Source of the DNA: Candidatus Eiseniibacteriota bacterium
GTDB lineage: Bacteria; Orphanbacterota; Orphanbacteria; Orphanbacterales; Orphanbacteraceae
DNA: 64,000 bases
NCBI GenBank assembly: GCA_024276995.1
Contig: JAJRWB010000001.1
Span: 124,001 to 188,000, forward strand
Reading direction: 5' to 3'
The translations under genes and the position numbers were made by a program. Shown here in pieces: positions 18,032 through 26,469 of the stretch. How positions within the stretch are numbered: position 1 is the first letter of the stretch; each line of letters starts with the position of its first letter. The notes under the pieces were generated by a model that saw nothing but the letters and a program-made list of their open reading frames with translations, had not been told where the DNA came from and ran no database searches.

Positions 18032-18875
18032 CGTGGCCTCCCCTGTTCGCCGGTTCGCTATCCTCGAATTGATCTTCCACGACCCACTGGATGGCGCCGG
18101 TGGGACAGCGGAAGGTCGCTTCGGGGCACTCCGGCCCTTCATAGTGGACGTAATCGATTACAGGCAGATTGTTCTTCATCTCGATCAGGCCGGGTCTCGC
18201 GTAGCGGGCGCATCGTTCGCAGGCGTCGCACGCCACCGTGCAAAGGGCGCGGGCCTCCTCGCCGCCGAGGGGAATGGAGCATTGCACGAGGAGCGGTTGG
18301 TCCATCGGGAGGAGTTCGAACAGGTCCTTCGGACACGCCTCGACGCAGTCACCGCACGCGGTGCACTTCTGCGTGGTCACCGTGGGCAGGCCGTTCGTAT
18401 TCATATGAAGAGCGTCGAAGGTGCAAACCCGAACGCAGTCGGCCAGGCCGAGACACCCCCAGGAGCACCCCTTTCCGCCGCCCGAGGTCACCGCGGCGGC
18501 GCGGCAGCTCTCGAAGCCGGAATAGGCGGCCACCTGCTTCGCCTGGGCGAGGCCGCCTGCGCAATGGAGCCGCGCGACCCGCTTCACCTGTTCACCGGCG
18601 TCGACACCGAGAAAGCCGGCGATCTCGTCGATCTTCTCCGGGTTCGACACGGTGCATCCGGACGGCAGATTCCCGCCGTCGAGAAGCGTTTCGGCGAAGG
18701 CGCTGCAACCCGGCTGGCCGCACGCCCCGCAGTTGTTGCCGGGAAGCATGTCGATGATCACCTCGAGCCGCGGGTCCTCCGGCACGCGGAGAAAGCGGTA
18801 GGCGAGGGCGAGCACCGTGCCGAAAAGGAGCCCGAGGCCCGCCATGATACCCGCGGATGAAAGGATGTTTTCCAC
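18018..18875 (-). CDS. rnfB: Rnf complex ferredoxin-type subunit RnfB
   Basis: A 285-residue subunit that receives electrons from ferredoxin. It has an N-terminal membrane helix (about residues 5-27), the characteristic Fe-S domain CGACGQPGC (Cys49, 52, 57 and 74), a CSWGCLGLADC segment, and a ferredoxin module with CTACGDCVEACP, followed by CDACERC and CPEATFRCPTGAI. It has more Cys motifs than the shortest RnfB proteins, as in multi-cluster RnfB of anaerobes. The GTG start at 18875 follows GGGGAGG. Unusually, it is separated from rnfC by the PFOR-like gene and lies downstream of the ferredoxin-headed 851-residue protein. Confidence 0.95.
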   Translation of the reverse strand: MENILSSAGIMAGLGLLFGTVLALAYRFLRVPEDPRLEVIIDMLPGNNCGACGQPGCSAFAETLLDGGNLPSGCTVSNPEKIDEIAGFLGVDAGEQVKRVARLHCAGGLAQAKQVAAYSGFESCRAAAVTSGGGKGCSWGCLGLADCVRVCTFDALHMNTNGLPTVTTQKCTACGDCVEACPKDLFELLPMDQPLLVQCSIPLGGEEARALCTVACDACERCARYARPGLIEMKNNLPVIDYVHYEGPECPEATFRCPTGAIQWVVEDQFEDSEPANRGGHVERL

Positions 18876-18899
18876 GGCCCGATCGACCCTCCCCGTCGC

Positions 18900-21455
18900 C
18901 TATTTGAAAGCGGCTGCGCGCTTGCGCAACTCGTCGAGATTCGGCTCATCCGGGTTGAGCGGTGTTCCCGGATGGATGATCCCGACGGGGCAATTCTCCG
19001 CCGCGCGAACCAATTCCTCGTACGTGCCCCCCTTCGGATCGCCGATTTCGCACTGATCGTTTTCGTCGTAAACAAAGAGCGTGTCGTTGATGTCGGTGCA
19101 TTCGTTGCAGGACGTGCACAAGGGAGTGTCGACCCATGGGTCCTCCGCCTCCTCTTCGTCCACGCCCTCCGCGGTCGCGGCGACCTCGCCGGTTTCTTCC
19201 GCTTCCTCCGTCTTCGCCGGAGCGGTCTCTTCCTCCACCGTTTCCGCCGCCTCGGGGGGGAAAGGCTCTTCGCCGCCGACATCCGCCGAGGCCGCCGGCG
19301 TCTCGCTCTTTTCGCCTTCCTCGTGCGCGACCGCCGTTACGGGCGGCGGAGCGACCCCGCCGTCGCCGAGGAGCGCCGCCGTCAGGCTCCGGACCATGCG
19401 GTCGACGATATCGTCCCGGATCGTTTCGACTTCCTCGGCGTGGGCGGCCCGCACCGCTTCGAGCTCGATCTTCGCCTCGGCGAGCGTCTTCTCCCTCGCC
19501 TCCTCCGCCGCCCGGCGGATGTACTCGCTCTGCACACCGGCGAGTTCCTGGAGGGTGTTCCAGAAGGAGAGTCTGTCGGCGGCGAGAAGGGCGAGCTTGC
19601 GGGTCACGGCGAGGCGGAACTGTTCGCCGTGCCCGTCGACGGCCCAGATGAACGGGATCCGCTCCGACATCACCTCGGGGTCGAGATCGATATACGAACC
19701 GACGTCGATGAGGTGCTCGTCGCCGATCGATTCGGGGATCACGCGAAAAGAGGACGCGAAGCGCTCCTCGAGAACGGCGAAGTCGGCGAAGGTGAACGGC
19801 AGTTCCACCTCCTTCGTCCCGTCCTTCCCGCCCGGCACCTCGAGGGAGTGGACGGGCCAGTCGCTTTCGGGCTGCGGGTTGCCGGTGAAGTCGAAGCGGC
19901 TCGCCCACGAGGGCCCCCCTTCCGGATTGTACCGGAAGAAGGGATGGGCCCGCCCCTCCAGCTCGATGCCGCATCTCAGCCACGTGTTCAGCCGCGGGGC
20001 GTGGCGAAGGTCGTCGAGGCCGGGAGTGTAGAGGTGGAGCGCGGGCCGCGTCGTGGAGAGGCTCGATGAAAACGACCGCGCCAGGTGATCAGGACGGGCG
20101 GCCGATGAATGATCGACCCACGCTTTCCTCAGGCTGATGCCGATGTACGCCAGCTCGAGGCGGGCACGGGAATACTTTCCGGGGTCCGTCCCTTCGCCCG
20201 GATTCCCGCCGGGGCGGATCGGCACGAGAATGTGAACGGGCGACTCTCCCCGCAGGAGGCGCGACAGCGACTGAAGGCCTTCCCCGGCGATCCGGTCGGC
20301 CGAATCGAAAGCGGCCACCAGGGGGAGGGTCAACCTCTCATCGCGGGTGAAAGCATCGGGGCCGAACGTTTCGAACCACGGGTTGTGATGAGGCGGGTAG
20401 TACTTCCCCGCCACTTCGAGCCGGCCGATCCTCACCGCGCGGTAGAGGGCCGCCCTCTCGGAGGCGAGGCGCTCCGCCAGCTCGAAGGCTTCCGTACACG
20501 GATCGTCGCAACGCCTTACGGCGCAGATCGGCTCCTCGTCGAATCCGGCCGCGTCGAAATCGTCGCCGTGGAGGATGTGAACCAGCGCTTCGTCGTCACG
20601 GTCGAGGAACGCGCGGAGTCGCGAGGCGACCTCGGTGAGTCGCTCGCGCCGCTCGGTGTCCATGTGTCCGCTTCCCCTCTGTTCGCCGATGACATTCGAA
20701 AGAAGCTCGCTGTCGATCAGATCGTCGACGGCATCTCCCACCGATTCGCGGATCGCCTCGGGCTCGCGCGCGCCGGGATCCTTGCTCTTTTCCACGTCGA
20801 GCAGCGAACGGACCTGCTCGAGAAGGCGACCGACGCTCTCGCGGAAGGGGGCAATCTCCCGTGTCCGCACCCCTTTCGCGGCGGCGAGGAAGAGGTGCGC
20901 CGGCGACGCGGCGCCGAAGCCGAGGAACGTTCCTCCATCGGGAATAGCGTCCTTCATCCGGGAGGTCCCGGCAAGGAACGTATCCTTCTCCTCGTCGCCG
21001 AGGCGCAGCTTCGCCGACAGCTCCACGCGGCAGCGTTCGAACAGCTCCGCCGCCAGCGCCGGACGGCTCTCCGACGCGACACGCCCGCCGATCTCCTTCT
21101 CGAGGTCGGGAAGAAGACGCTTCACCAGGGGAGGGCCGTCCCCCTCGACAGAGTCGAAAAGGGCGGCGAGGAAATCTCCCACCGGCGAGCAGATCGCCCC
21201 ATCTTCTTCGCGGGGGACGGGGTAGAGAAAGAGCGGGTAGTCGTGACGCACCTCCTCGGAGATACGCAACGGCACGAGGAGGGCGGGCACGAAATCGCCC
21301 GCGGGAAGACCCCCGTCCGTCACGGCGCCGCTTCCGGCGAGGTGGAATCGCCGCAGTTTACGAAGTTCCTCGATAGCCCCTCGGGGGGCTGCGCTCTTCT
21401 TCTCCTCCCCTTCGGGGGAAGAGGAAGGATCGTTCGACAGATTCGCGGTGGCCAT
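18900..21455 (-). CDS. Degenerate PFOR TPP-domain protein with acidic tether and C-terminal ferredoxin head
   Basis: 851 residues, not a family I recognise as described. The middle (about 380-690) is homologous to the PFOR-like protein's C-terminal part: LPLVAAFDSADRIAGEG sits where GDG should be, then PVHILVPIRPGG, LELAYIGISLRK, HPFFRYNPEGG, and ERIPFIWAVDGHGEQFRL, ending in a charged helix. Residues about 700-779 form a Glu/Pro/Ala-rich linker. Residues 780-830 form a single-cluster ferredoxin (CTSCNEC, then ENCPVGIIHPG). The N-terminal 370 residues resemble an extra domain with no clear match. Loss of the TPP motif argues against catalysis; the tethered ferredoxin suggests electron shuttling between KorAB and RnfB (inference). 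Confidence 0.7.
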   Translation of the reverse strand: MATANLSNDPSSSPEGEEKKSAAPRGAIEELRKLRRFHLAGSGAVTDGGLPAGDFVPALLVPLRISEEVRHDYPLFLYPVPREEDGAICSPVGDFLAALFDSVEGDGPPLVKRLLPDLEKEIGGRVASESRPALAAELFERCRVELSAKLRLGDEEKDTFLAGTSRMKDAIPDGGTFLGFGAASPAHLFLAAAKGVRTREIAPFRESVGRLLEQVRSLLDVEKSKDPGAREPEAIRESVGDAVDDLIDSELLSNVIGEQRGSGHMDTERRERLTEVASRLRAFLDRDDEALVHILHGDDFDAAGFDEEPICAVRRCDDPCTEAFELAERLASERAALYRAVRIGRLEVAGKYYPPHHNPWFETFGPDAFTRDERLTLPLVAAFDSADRIAGEGLQSLSRLLRGESPVHILVPIRPGGNPGEGTDPGKYSRARLELAYIGISLRKAWVDHSSAARPDHLARSFSSSLSTTRPALHLYTPGLDDLRHAPRLNTWLRCGIELEGRAHPFFRYNPEGGPSWASRFDFTGNPQPESDWPVHSLEVPGGKDGTKEVELPFTFADFAVLEERFASSFRVIPESIGDEHLIDVGSYIDLDPEVMSERIPFIWAVDGHGEQFRLAVTRKLALLAADRLSFWNTLQELAGVQSEYIRRAAEEAREKTLAEAKIELEAVRAAHAEEVETIRDDIVDRMVRSLTAALLGDGGVAPPPVTAVAHEEGEKSETPAASADVGGEEPFPPEAAETVEEETAPAKTEEAEETGEVAATAEGVDEEEAEDPWVDTPLCTSCNECTDINDTLFVYDENDQCEIGDPKGGTYEELVRAAENCPVGIIHPGTPLNPDEPNLDELRKRAAAFK

Positions 21456-21504
21456 CGCTCGGTACCTTCTCCCTTCGTGGGAACGATTCGTGGATACGCT
21501 CTTC

Positions 21505-22458
21505 TCAGATCGTGAACCGATCGAGTTCCCTGTTCAGGAACTCCAATTTCTCCCCGACGCCCATGCCGATTCCCCTGCCGGTGAACTCCTCGTAGCCGGG
21601 ACGGTCCGGGTCGCAGTACAGGAGTCCGAGCGGCAGTTCCTCCACCCTGTCGGCGAGGATTCTCGCCATGTTCGAATCGAGCGGATCGTGGACGAGCTTT
21701 TTCGGATAGAGCCGGGCGACGGCCGGATCGATCGGTATGCCGTTTTCGTGCTCGAGGAGGAGGATTCTCTCCGGATCGGACTGCAGATCGTCGAAGACGC
21801 CCGGCGTGAACGTGGGGCACCGTTGCAGGATATGAACGAAGCTGAGCCCCTTATGTTCGTGGGCCTTCTTCAGCGTCGCGTAGAGGTGGGCGATATTCCA
21901 GTCCACCGTCTGGGCGACGAACGACACGTTCGTGAAACCGAGAGTGGCGCTCACCGGCTTCAGCGGGGGGAGGACGGCGCCGAGGGGATGGGTGTTCGTC
22001 GCAAACCCCTGGGGGGTCGTGGGGGATGTCTGTTTCTTTGTCAGGCCATATATTTCATTATTGAAGAGCATCACGGTGAGATTCATGTTGTAGCGCACCG
22101 CGTGGATCCAGTGGGCCGCGCCGATGGAACAGCAGTCGCCGTCGCCGGTGGCCACCCACACGTGAAGGTCGGGCCTGCGCGATCGGACGCCGCACGCCAC
22201 GGGGAGCGCCCTTCCGTGGAGACCGTGGAAGCCGTACGTCTTCATGTAGTGCGGAAAGCGGCTCGAGCAACCGATGCCGGAGACGCACACCACCTTTTCC
22301 GGCGGAAGCTGTTCGTCCCGGCAGATCCGCTTCACCGCCGTCAGGACGGCGAGATCGCCGCACCCGGGACACCAGCGCGCCTCGCCCCCCTCATAATCTT
22401 CAAGGGTGAAATAGCGCGGCGGCGGCTCGCTCGACCAGTCCGATTCCACGCCGATCAT
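21505..22458 (-). CDS. korB: 2-oxoacid:ferredoxin oxidoreductase beta subunit (KorB-like)
   Basis: A 317-residue TPP-binding subunit, probably of 2-oxoglutarate:ferredoxin oxidoreductase, which oxidises the oxoacid with CoA and reduces ferredoxin. It has the Fe-S ligands WCPGCGDLAVL and GIGCSSRFPHYM and an intact TPP motif (WVATGDGDCCSIGAAHWIHA, then NMNLTVMLFNNEIYGLTKKQ, SPTTPQG). The start overlaps korA by ATGA. The next gene downstream has the same fold but lacks this motif. Confidence 0.93.
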   Translation of the reverse strand: MIGVESDWSSEPPPRYFTLEDYEGGEARWCPGCGDLAVLTAVKRICRDEQLPPEKVVCVSGIGCSSRFPHYMKTYGFHGLHGRALPVACGVRSRRPDLHVWVATGDGDCCSIGAAHWIHAVRYNMNLTVMLFNNEIYGLTKKQTSPTTPQGFATNTHPLGAVLPPLKPVSATLGFTNVSFVAQTVDWNIAHLYATLKKAHEHKGLSFVHILQRCPTFTPGVFDDLQSDPERILLLEHENGIPIDPAVARLYPKKLVHDPLDSNMARILADRVEELPLGLLYCDPDRPGYEEFTGRGIGMGVGEKLEFLNRELDRFTI

Positions 22459-24374
22459 CGTTCGGCTCCTTTCAGCGCGCCGATCTGGCGCACGATTTCC
22501 CCGTAGACCAACCCGGGAGAGAGCGGTTGGCCGTGCACGTTCGACCAGCAGTCGACGTCGTATCGCGTCCGGATGCGGATCAGCTTGGCGAGCTGGGAGA
22601 ACCGGCGCGTGTTCTCGTCGATGTAAGGCGCGTTGTGGGGATCGCTGTAGTTGATCTCCACGACGAGCACCTTGGTGAACCGGGCGAAGATGTCGTCGAG
22701 GCCCGGTTCGAGGGGCGAGAGGAAACGGAGGTGGATCGACGCAACGCGCAACCCCTCGCTTCTCGCCCGGACGACCGCCTCATCGATCGCCCCGAGGGTC
22801 GATCCCCATCCGACGATGAGAAGATCCCCTTCCGGATCACCGCTGACTTCCGGCGGTTTCAACGTCCTGCGCAGCGCGGCGAGCTTGCGGCTCCTCATTT
22901 CACAGCCTGTCTGGTTCGATTCCGGATCGTACGCCACCTTTCCCCCGCGTGTGTGGGCGAGGCCGGTGAGAACGTATTCCCCTCCCCGCTGTCCCGGAAT
23001 CGGTCTCGGAGAGATCCCGCTCTCTTCGTCCCAGTCATACGGGGGCACCTCCGGATCCCAGGGGGATTGGTCGATCGGGGGCGCGAGCCACTCCTCCTTC
23101 ACCTCGGGGCGGGGGAAAGGCTGCATGCCGGTGGCGAGGTTCGCGTCGGTGAGCAGGACCACGGGCGTGCGGAAAGTCTCGGCGAGTTTCCGCGCGGTGA
23201 TGACGAAGTGGAAGCACTCCTCGATCGTTGCCGGGGCGAAGACGATCTTCGGATCGTCGCCGGGGGAACCGAAGATGGCGGGCATTAGCTCTCCCTGCTC
23301 GACCTTCGTCGGCAACCCGGTGCTCGGACCGCCGCGCTGCACGAGGATGATCACCAACGGGATCTCCGCCATCACGGCGAGGCCGATGAACTCGGTCTTG
23401 AGCGCCAGTCCCGGACCCGACGTGACGGTGCACGCCGTCTTCCCGGCGTACGACGCGCCGATGGCGAAACCGATCGCCGAGATTTCGTCCTCCGCCTGGT
23501 GGACGCAGCCGCCCACCCCCGGGAAGACGCCGGCGAGGTAGTGGGAGATCGATGTGGCGGGGGTGATCGGGTACATGGCGACCATCTCCATGCCGGACGC
23601 CATCACGCCGAGCCCCGCCGCCTGGTTGCCGTTCATCACAACTTGCTTCCCCTCCCGCGGCGCGGAGAGCACCTCGAAGGATAGGTCGATATTCTCCTTC
23701 GCGTAGTCGTAGCCGGCGCGGATCAGGCGCTGGTTCAGCTCCACCACCTTCGGGCCCTTCCGGGCGAAAACGCGTGAAATCTCGTTCAATGCCAGGTCGA
23801 TATCTCTCGTATAGATCGCCGAGAGCATGCCGAGAACGAACATGTTCTTGCCGAGCCTGGGGGTGGGGGTGAGCTTGAGACACTCCTCCTCCATGGGTAC
23901 ACCGATCACGTTGTACCCGCGCCGGTCGAAATCCTCGAGAGCCTCGGCGTATTCCCGGCGGACGACTTCCCTTCGGTCGGTGGCCCACTTGTTCTCGAGG
24001 AGGATGACGAGGCCTTCGTCGTACACGTCCTGGGAGATCCGCCCGTAGAGAACCTGTTCATTGAAAGCGACCACCAGGTCGGCGCTGTCTCCCATGTTGG
24101 TGACGCGGTCCGATCCGAAGCGGACGCGGATGCCGCTCGCACCGGCGCGCGACCGAGCCGGCGGCTTGATCTCGGCGGGGATGATCTCCACCGTCCAGAT
24201 TCCGTTTCCCATCTGGGCGCAGATCGCCGCGAACGACTGGCCCGCTTTCTGGGCGCCTTCCCCCGAATCGCTAACAATCTCGACGATCTGTTCCGCAGTG
24301 CGCACCGGCCCCGAAGGGGTGCGTTGAGAAGGCCGCCTCCCGGAGGCGGCCGGCGTGGACGAGGCTTCGGTCAT
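22455..24374 (-). CDS. korA: 2-oxoacid:ferredoxin oxidoreductase gamma-alpha fusion subunit (KorA-like)
   Basis: 639 residues. The N-terminal 190 form the gamma domain (QIVEIVSDSGEGAQKAGQ, FNEQVLYGRI, NMFVLGMLSAI), followed by the alpha subunit (VMNGNQAAGLGVMASGMEM, MYPITPATSISHYLAG, QAEDEISAIGFAIGASYAG, TSGPGLALKTEFIGLAVMAE, QRGGPSTGLPTKVEQGEL) and a transketolase-C-like end (LLIVGWGSTLGAIDEAV). This gamma-alpha fusion is typical of KorAB. Substrate choice between 2-oxoglutarate and other oxoacids is not certain. It is the first gene of the kor-rnf operon, behind a promoter at 24455-24482. Confidence 0.93.
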   Translation of the reverse strand: MTEASSTPAASGRRPSQRTPSGPVRTAEQIVEIVSDSGEGAQKAGQSFAAICAQMGNGIWTVEIIPAEIKPPARSRAGASGIRVRFGSDRVTNMGDSADLVVAFNEQVLYGRISQDVYDEGLVILLENKWATDRREVVRREYAEALEDFDRRGYNVIGVPMEEECLKLTPTPRLGKNMFVLGMLSAIYTRDIDLALNEISRVFARKGPKVVELNQRLIRAGYDYAKENIDLSFEVLSAPREGKQVVMNGNQAAGLGVMASGMEMVAMYPITPATSISHYLAGVFPGVGGCVHQAEDEISAIGFAIGASYAGKTACTVTSGPGLALKTEFIGLAVMAEIPLVIILVQRGGPSTGLPTKVEQGELMPAIFGSPGDDPKIVFAPATIEECFHFVITARKLAETFRTPVVLLTDANLATGMQPFPRPEVKEEWLAPPIDQSPWDPEVPPYDWDEESGISPRPIPGQRGGEYVLTGLAHTRGGKVAYDPESNQTGCEMRSRKLAALRRTLKPPEVSGDPEGDLLIVGWGSTLGAIDEAVVRARSEGLRVASIHLRFLSPLEPGLDDIFARFTKVLVVEINYSDPHNAPYIDENTRRFSQLAKLIRIRTRYDVDCWSNVHGQPLSPGLVYGEIVRQIGALKGAER

Positions 24375-24454
24375 GTCGCGATCTCCTCACCGGTTCCCGG
24401 TGGAGCGCCGGATACGTGTTGACATTGCTTTGTCGAAAAACAACCCTTCCTAAG

Positions 24455-24482
24455 ATTGTAACGGATTCCCCGAACCGGGCAA
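24455..24482 (-). promoter_or_regulatory. Sigma70-like promoter of the kor-rnf operon
   Basis: On the minus strand TTGCCC (24482-24477), a 16-base spacer and TACAAT (24460-24455) lie about 80 bases upstream of korA. This is the only good promoter match in the 134-base gap after deoB and would drive about 16 kb of coupled genes. Confidence 0.55.
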
Positions 24483-24508
24483 GGGTGCGGCGCGAAAAAG
24501 AGGGGATT

Positions 24509-25675
24509 TTATCTCTTCTGGGCGGGCGTGCCCGGCGAACGGTACGGGATGTCGAGATGGTGCGCCACGGTGGCGGCGACATCGGCGAAGGTGCGTCGTG
24601 TGCCGAGCGACCGGCCGGCGGCGATACCCGGCCCGAGAAGGAGGAGCGGGACGTATTCCCTCGAGTGATCGGTACCGGGCGTGGTCGGGTCGTTTCCATG
24701 GTCGGCGGTGATCACCAGCAGATCGTCCTCGCTTCGTCGATCGAGGATCTCCGGGAGGCGCCGGTCGAACGCTTCGATGCCGCGACCGAACGATTCCGGA
24801 TCGTTCCTGTGGCCCCAGAGGGTGTCGAAGTCATTCAGGTTGACGAAGGCGCACGTCACCTCGGGGCAGATCATCGCTTCGAGAAGGAGGTCGACCCCGC
24901 CGTCATTATCCTTCGTCTTCATCGACTCCGTGATTCCTCGTCCGGCGTAGATGTCGCTGATCTTGCCGATGCCGCGGACGACGCCCCCCTCGCGGCCGAT
25001 CGCCTCGAAGACGGTGTGTCCCGGCGGTGGAAGGGAATAGTCCCGCCGCGTTTTCGAACGGACGAACCCTCCTTCTCCGCCCGTGAAAGGACGGGCGATC
25101 ACCCGTGCCACGGCAAGGTCGCCGGTGAGCATTTCGCGGGCGGTTTCGCAGATGGAGTAGAGTTCCTCCACCGCCACCGCCTCTTCGTGGGCGGCCACCT
25201 GGAATACCGAGTCGGCCGACGTGTAGACGATCACCCCCCCGGTGCGCAGCTGCTCCGCGCCGAGTTCATCGAGGATCGCCGTGCCCGACGCGGCGCGATT
25301 CCCCAAGACACGCCTTCCGATCCTTTCCTCGAAACGACGGATGAACGCGCCGGGAAACCCGCCCGGAAACCGGGGGAACGGTTTTTCCACGATCACGCCG
25401 CCGATCTCCCAGTGGCCGGCGGTGGTGTCCTTGCCTGCCGAGCGTTCCGCCATCCTGCCGAAAGCCGCCGCCGGTTTCTCTGCGGCGTCGACGCCGGGAA
25501 GAGGGATGATATTTCCCAGCCCGAGACGACCGAGGTTCGGCGCGTCGAGGGGGCCGCATTTCATTGCCACATGAAGGAGGGTGTTCGCGCCGGTGTCGCC
25601 GTACTCGACGGCGTCGGGGAGGGCGCCGATACCGACGCCGTCGAGGACGATCAGGAAGGCGTGCCTCCGGTTCAC
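24509..25675 (-). CDS. deoB: Phosphopentomutase
   Basis: A 388-residue alkaline-phosphatase-superfamily enzyme interconverting (deoxy)ribose 1-phosphate and 5-phosphate. Metal-site motifs are LIVLDGVGIGALPDA, the phospho-acceptor region KDTTAGHWEI, FVNLNDFDTLWGHRND, TADHGNDPTTPGTDHSRE and a C-terminal FADVAATVAHHL. The GTG start at 25675 overlaps the btpA-like stop (GTGA). It joins the products of the nucleoside phosphorylases to DeoC and RpiB. It ends with TAA followed by the korA promoter region, so this TAA is most simply a normal stop. Confidence 0.95.
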   Translation of the reverse strand: MNRRHAFLIVLDGVGIGALPDAVEYGDTGANTLLHVAMKCGPLDAPNLGRLGLGNIIPLPGVDAAEKPAAAFGRMAERSAGKDTTAGHWEIGGVIVEKPFPRFPGGFPGAFIRRFEERIGRRVLGNRAASGTAILDELGAEQLRTGGVIVYTSADSVFQVAAHEEAVAVEELYSICETAREMLTGDLAVARVIARPFTGGEGGFVRSKTRRDYSLPPPGHTVFEAIGREGGVVRGIGKISDIYAGRGITESMKTKDNDGGVDLLLEAMICPEVTCAFVNLNDFDTLWGHRNDPESFGRGIEAFDRRLPEILDRRSEDDLLVITADHGNDPTTPGTDHSREYVPLLLLGPGIAAGRSLGTRRTFADVAATVAHHLDIPYRSPGTPAQKR

Positions 25676-26469
25676 CCCGCTTCTCCATGAATGCACGATG
25701 CGATGCGTCCCACCCTTTCGGGGTCGATCCGGCCGTCCACCTTGCACCACGTGCCGACGATGAATCCCGCCGGATCGTCGCCGAACGACGGGGCGTTGTC
25801 GGGCGTCACACCGCTCCCCACGAGAAGCGGCACTCCGGCCGCCGCCCGGGCGACGAGACGGACGTCGTCCCGCCGGGCGGCGTCGCCGGTGGCCTCGCCG
25901 GTGACGATGATCGCGTCGGCCCCTCCGCGAAAGGCGAGATCGCGCGCCGCCTGCGCCGGGTCGCAAGGCGCCAGGGGAGCGGCGTGCTTCACCATCACGT
26001 CGGCCCACACCGCCACGTCGGCGTCGAGGGCGGCGCGCCTGCGCAGGAGGTCGAAGGCGACCCCTTCGATGATTCCCTGGTCGGTGACGAAGGCGTGGGT
26101 GAGCACGTTGACCCGGATGAACGACGCCCCCGACGCCGCCGCGGCGGCGAGTGCCCCGAGCGCATCGTTCCGGAGGATGTTGATCCCCGTCGGAAGAGCC
26201 GTCTCGGCGATCACCGAGCGGGCGATGAGGGCGAGGAAGGCGACCGTCTCGACCGGCGCGGCGGCGCGTGGAAAGGGGGTGTCGCCGAAGTTCTCCACGA
26301 TGACGGCGTCGGCACCGCCCTCCTTCCACGCCGCCGCGTCGGCGCAGGCGAGTTTCTCGATTTCCGCGAAAGAGAGCGATCCCCGGGGCGATCCGGGAAG
26401 GGGTTCGACGTGCACCACGCCGACAAGCGCCCGGCGGTCCGGGACCCATCCACCACCGGCACGCCTCAT
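25672..26469 (-). CDS. BtpA/SgcQ family TIM-barrel protein
   Basis: A 265-residue protein of the BtpA family. Family segments seen are LVGVVHVEPLPGSPR, GGADAVIVENFGDTPF, GINILRNDALGALA, FIRVNVLTHAFVTDQGII, WADVMVKHAAPL and VPLLVGSGVTPDN, consistent with an (alpha/beta)8 barrel. BtpA was first linked to photosystem I stability in cyanobacteria, but family members in sugar and nucleoside loci (SgcQ) have uncertain enzymatic roles. Placement between deoB and the kinase-like gene suggests work on a pentose or nucleoside intermediate (inference). The start overlaps the gene upstream by ATGA. Confidence 0.85.
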   Translation of the reverse strand: MRRAGGGWVPDRRALVGVVHVEPLPGSPRGSLSFAEIEKLACADAAAWKEGGADAVIVENFGDTPFPRAAAPVETVAFLALIARSVIAETALPTGINILRNDALGALAAAAASGASFIRVNVLTHAFVTDQGIIEGVAFDLLRRRAALDADVAVWADVMVKHAAPLAPCDPAQAARDLAFRGGADAIIVTGEATGDAARRDDVRLVARAAAGVPLLVGSGVTPDNAPSFGDDPAGFIVGTWCKVDGRIDPERVGRIASCIHGEAG

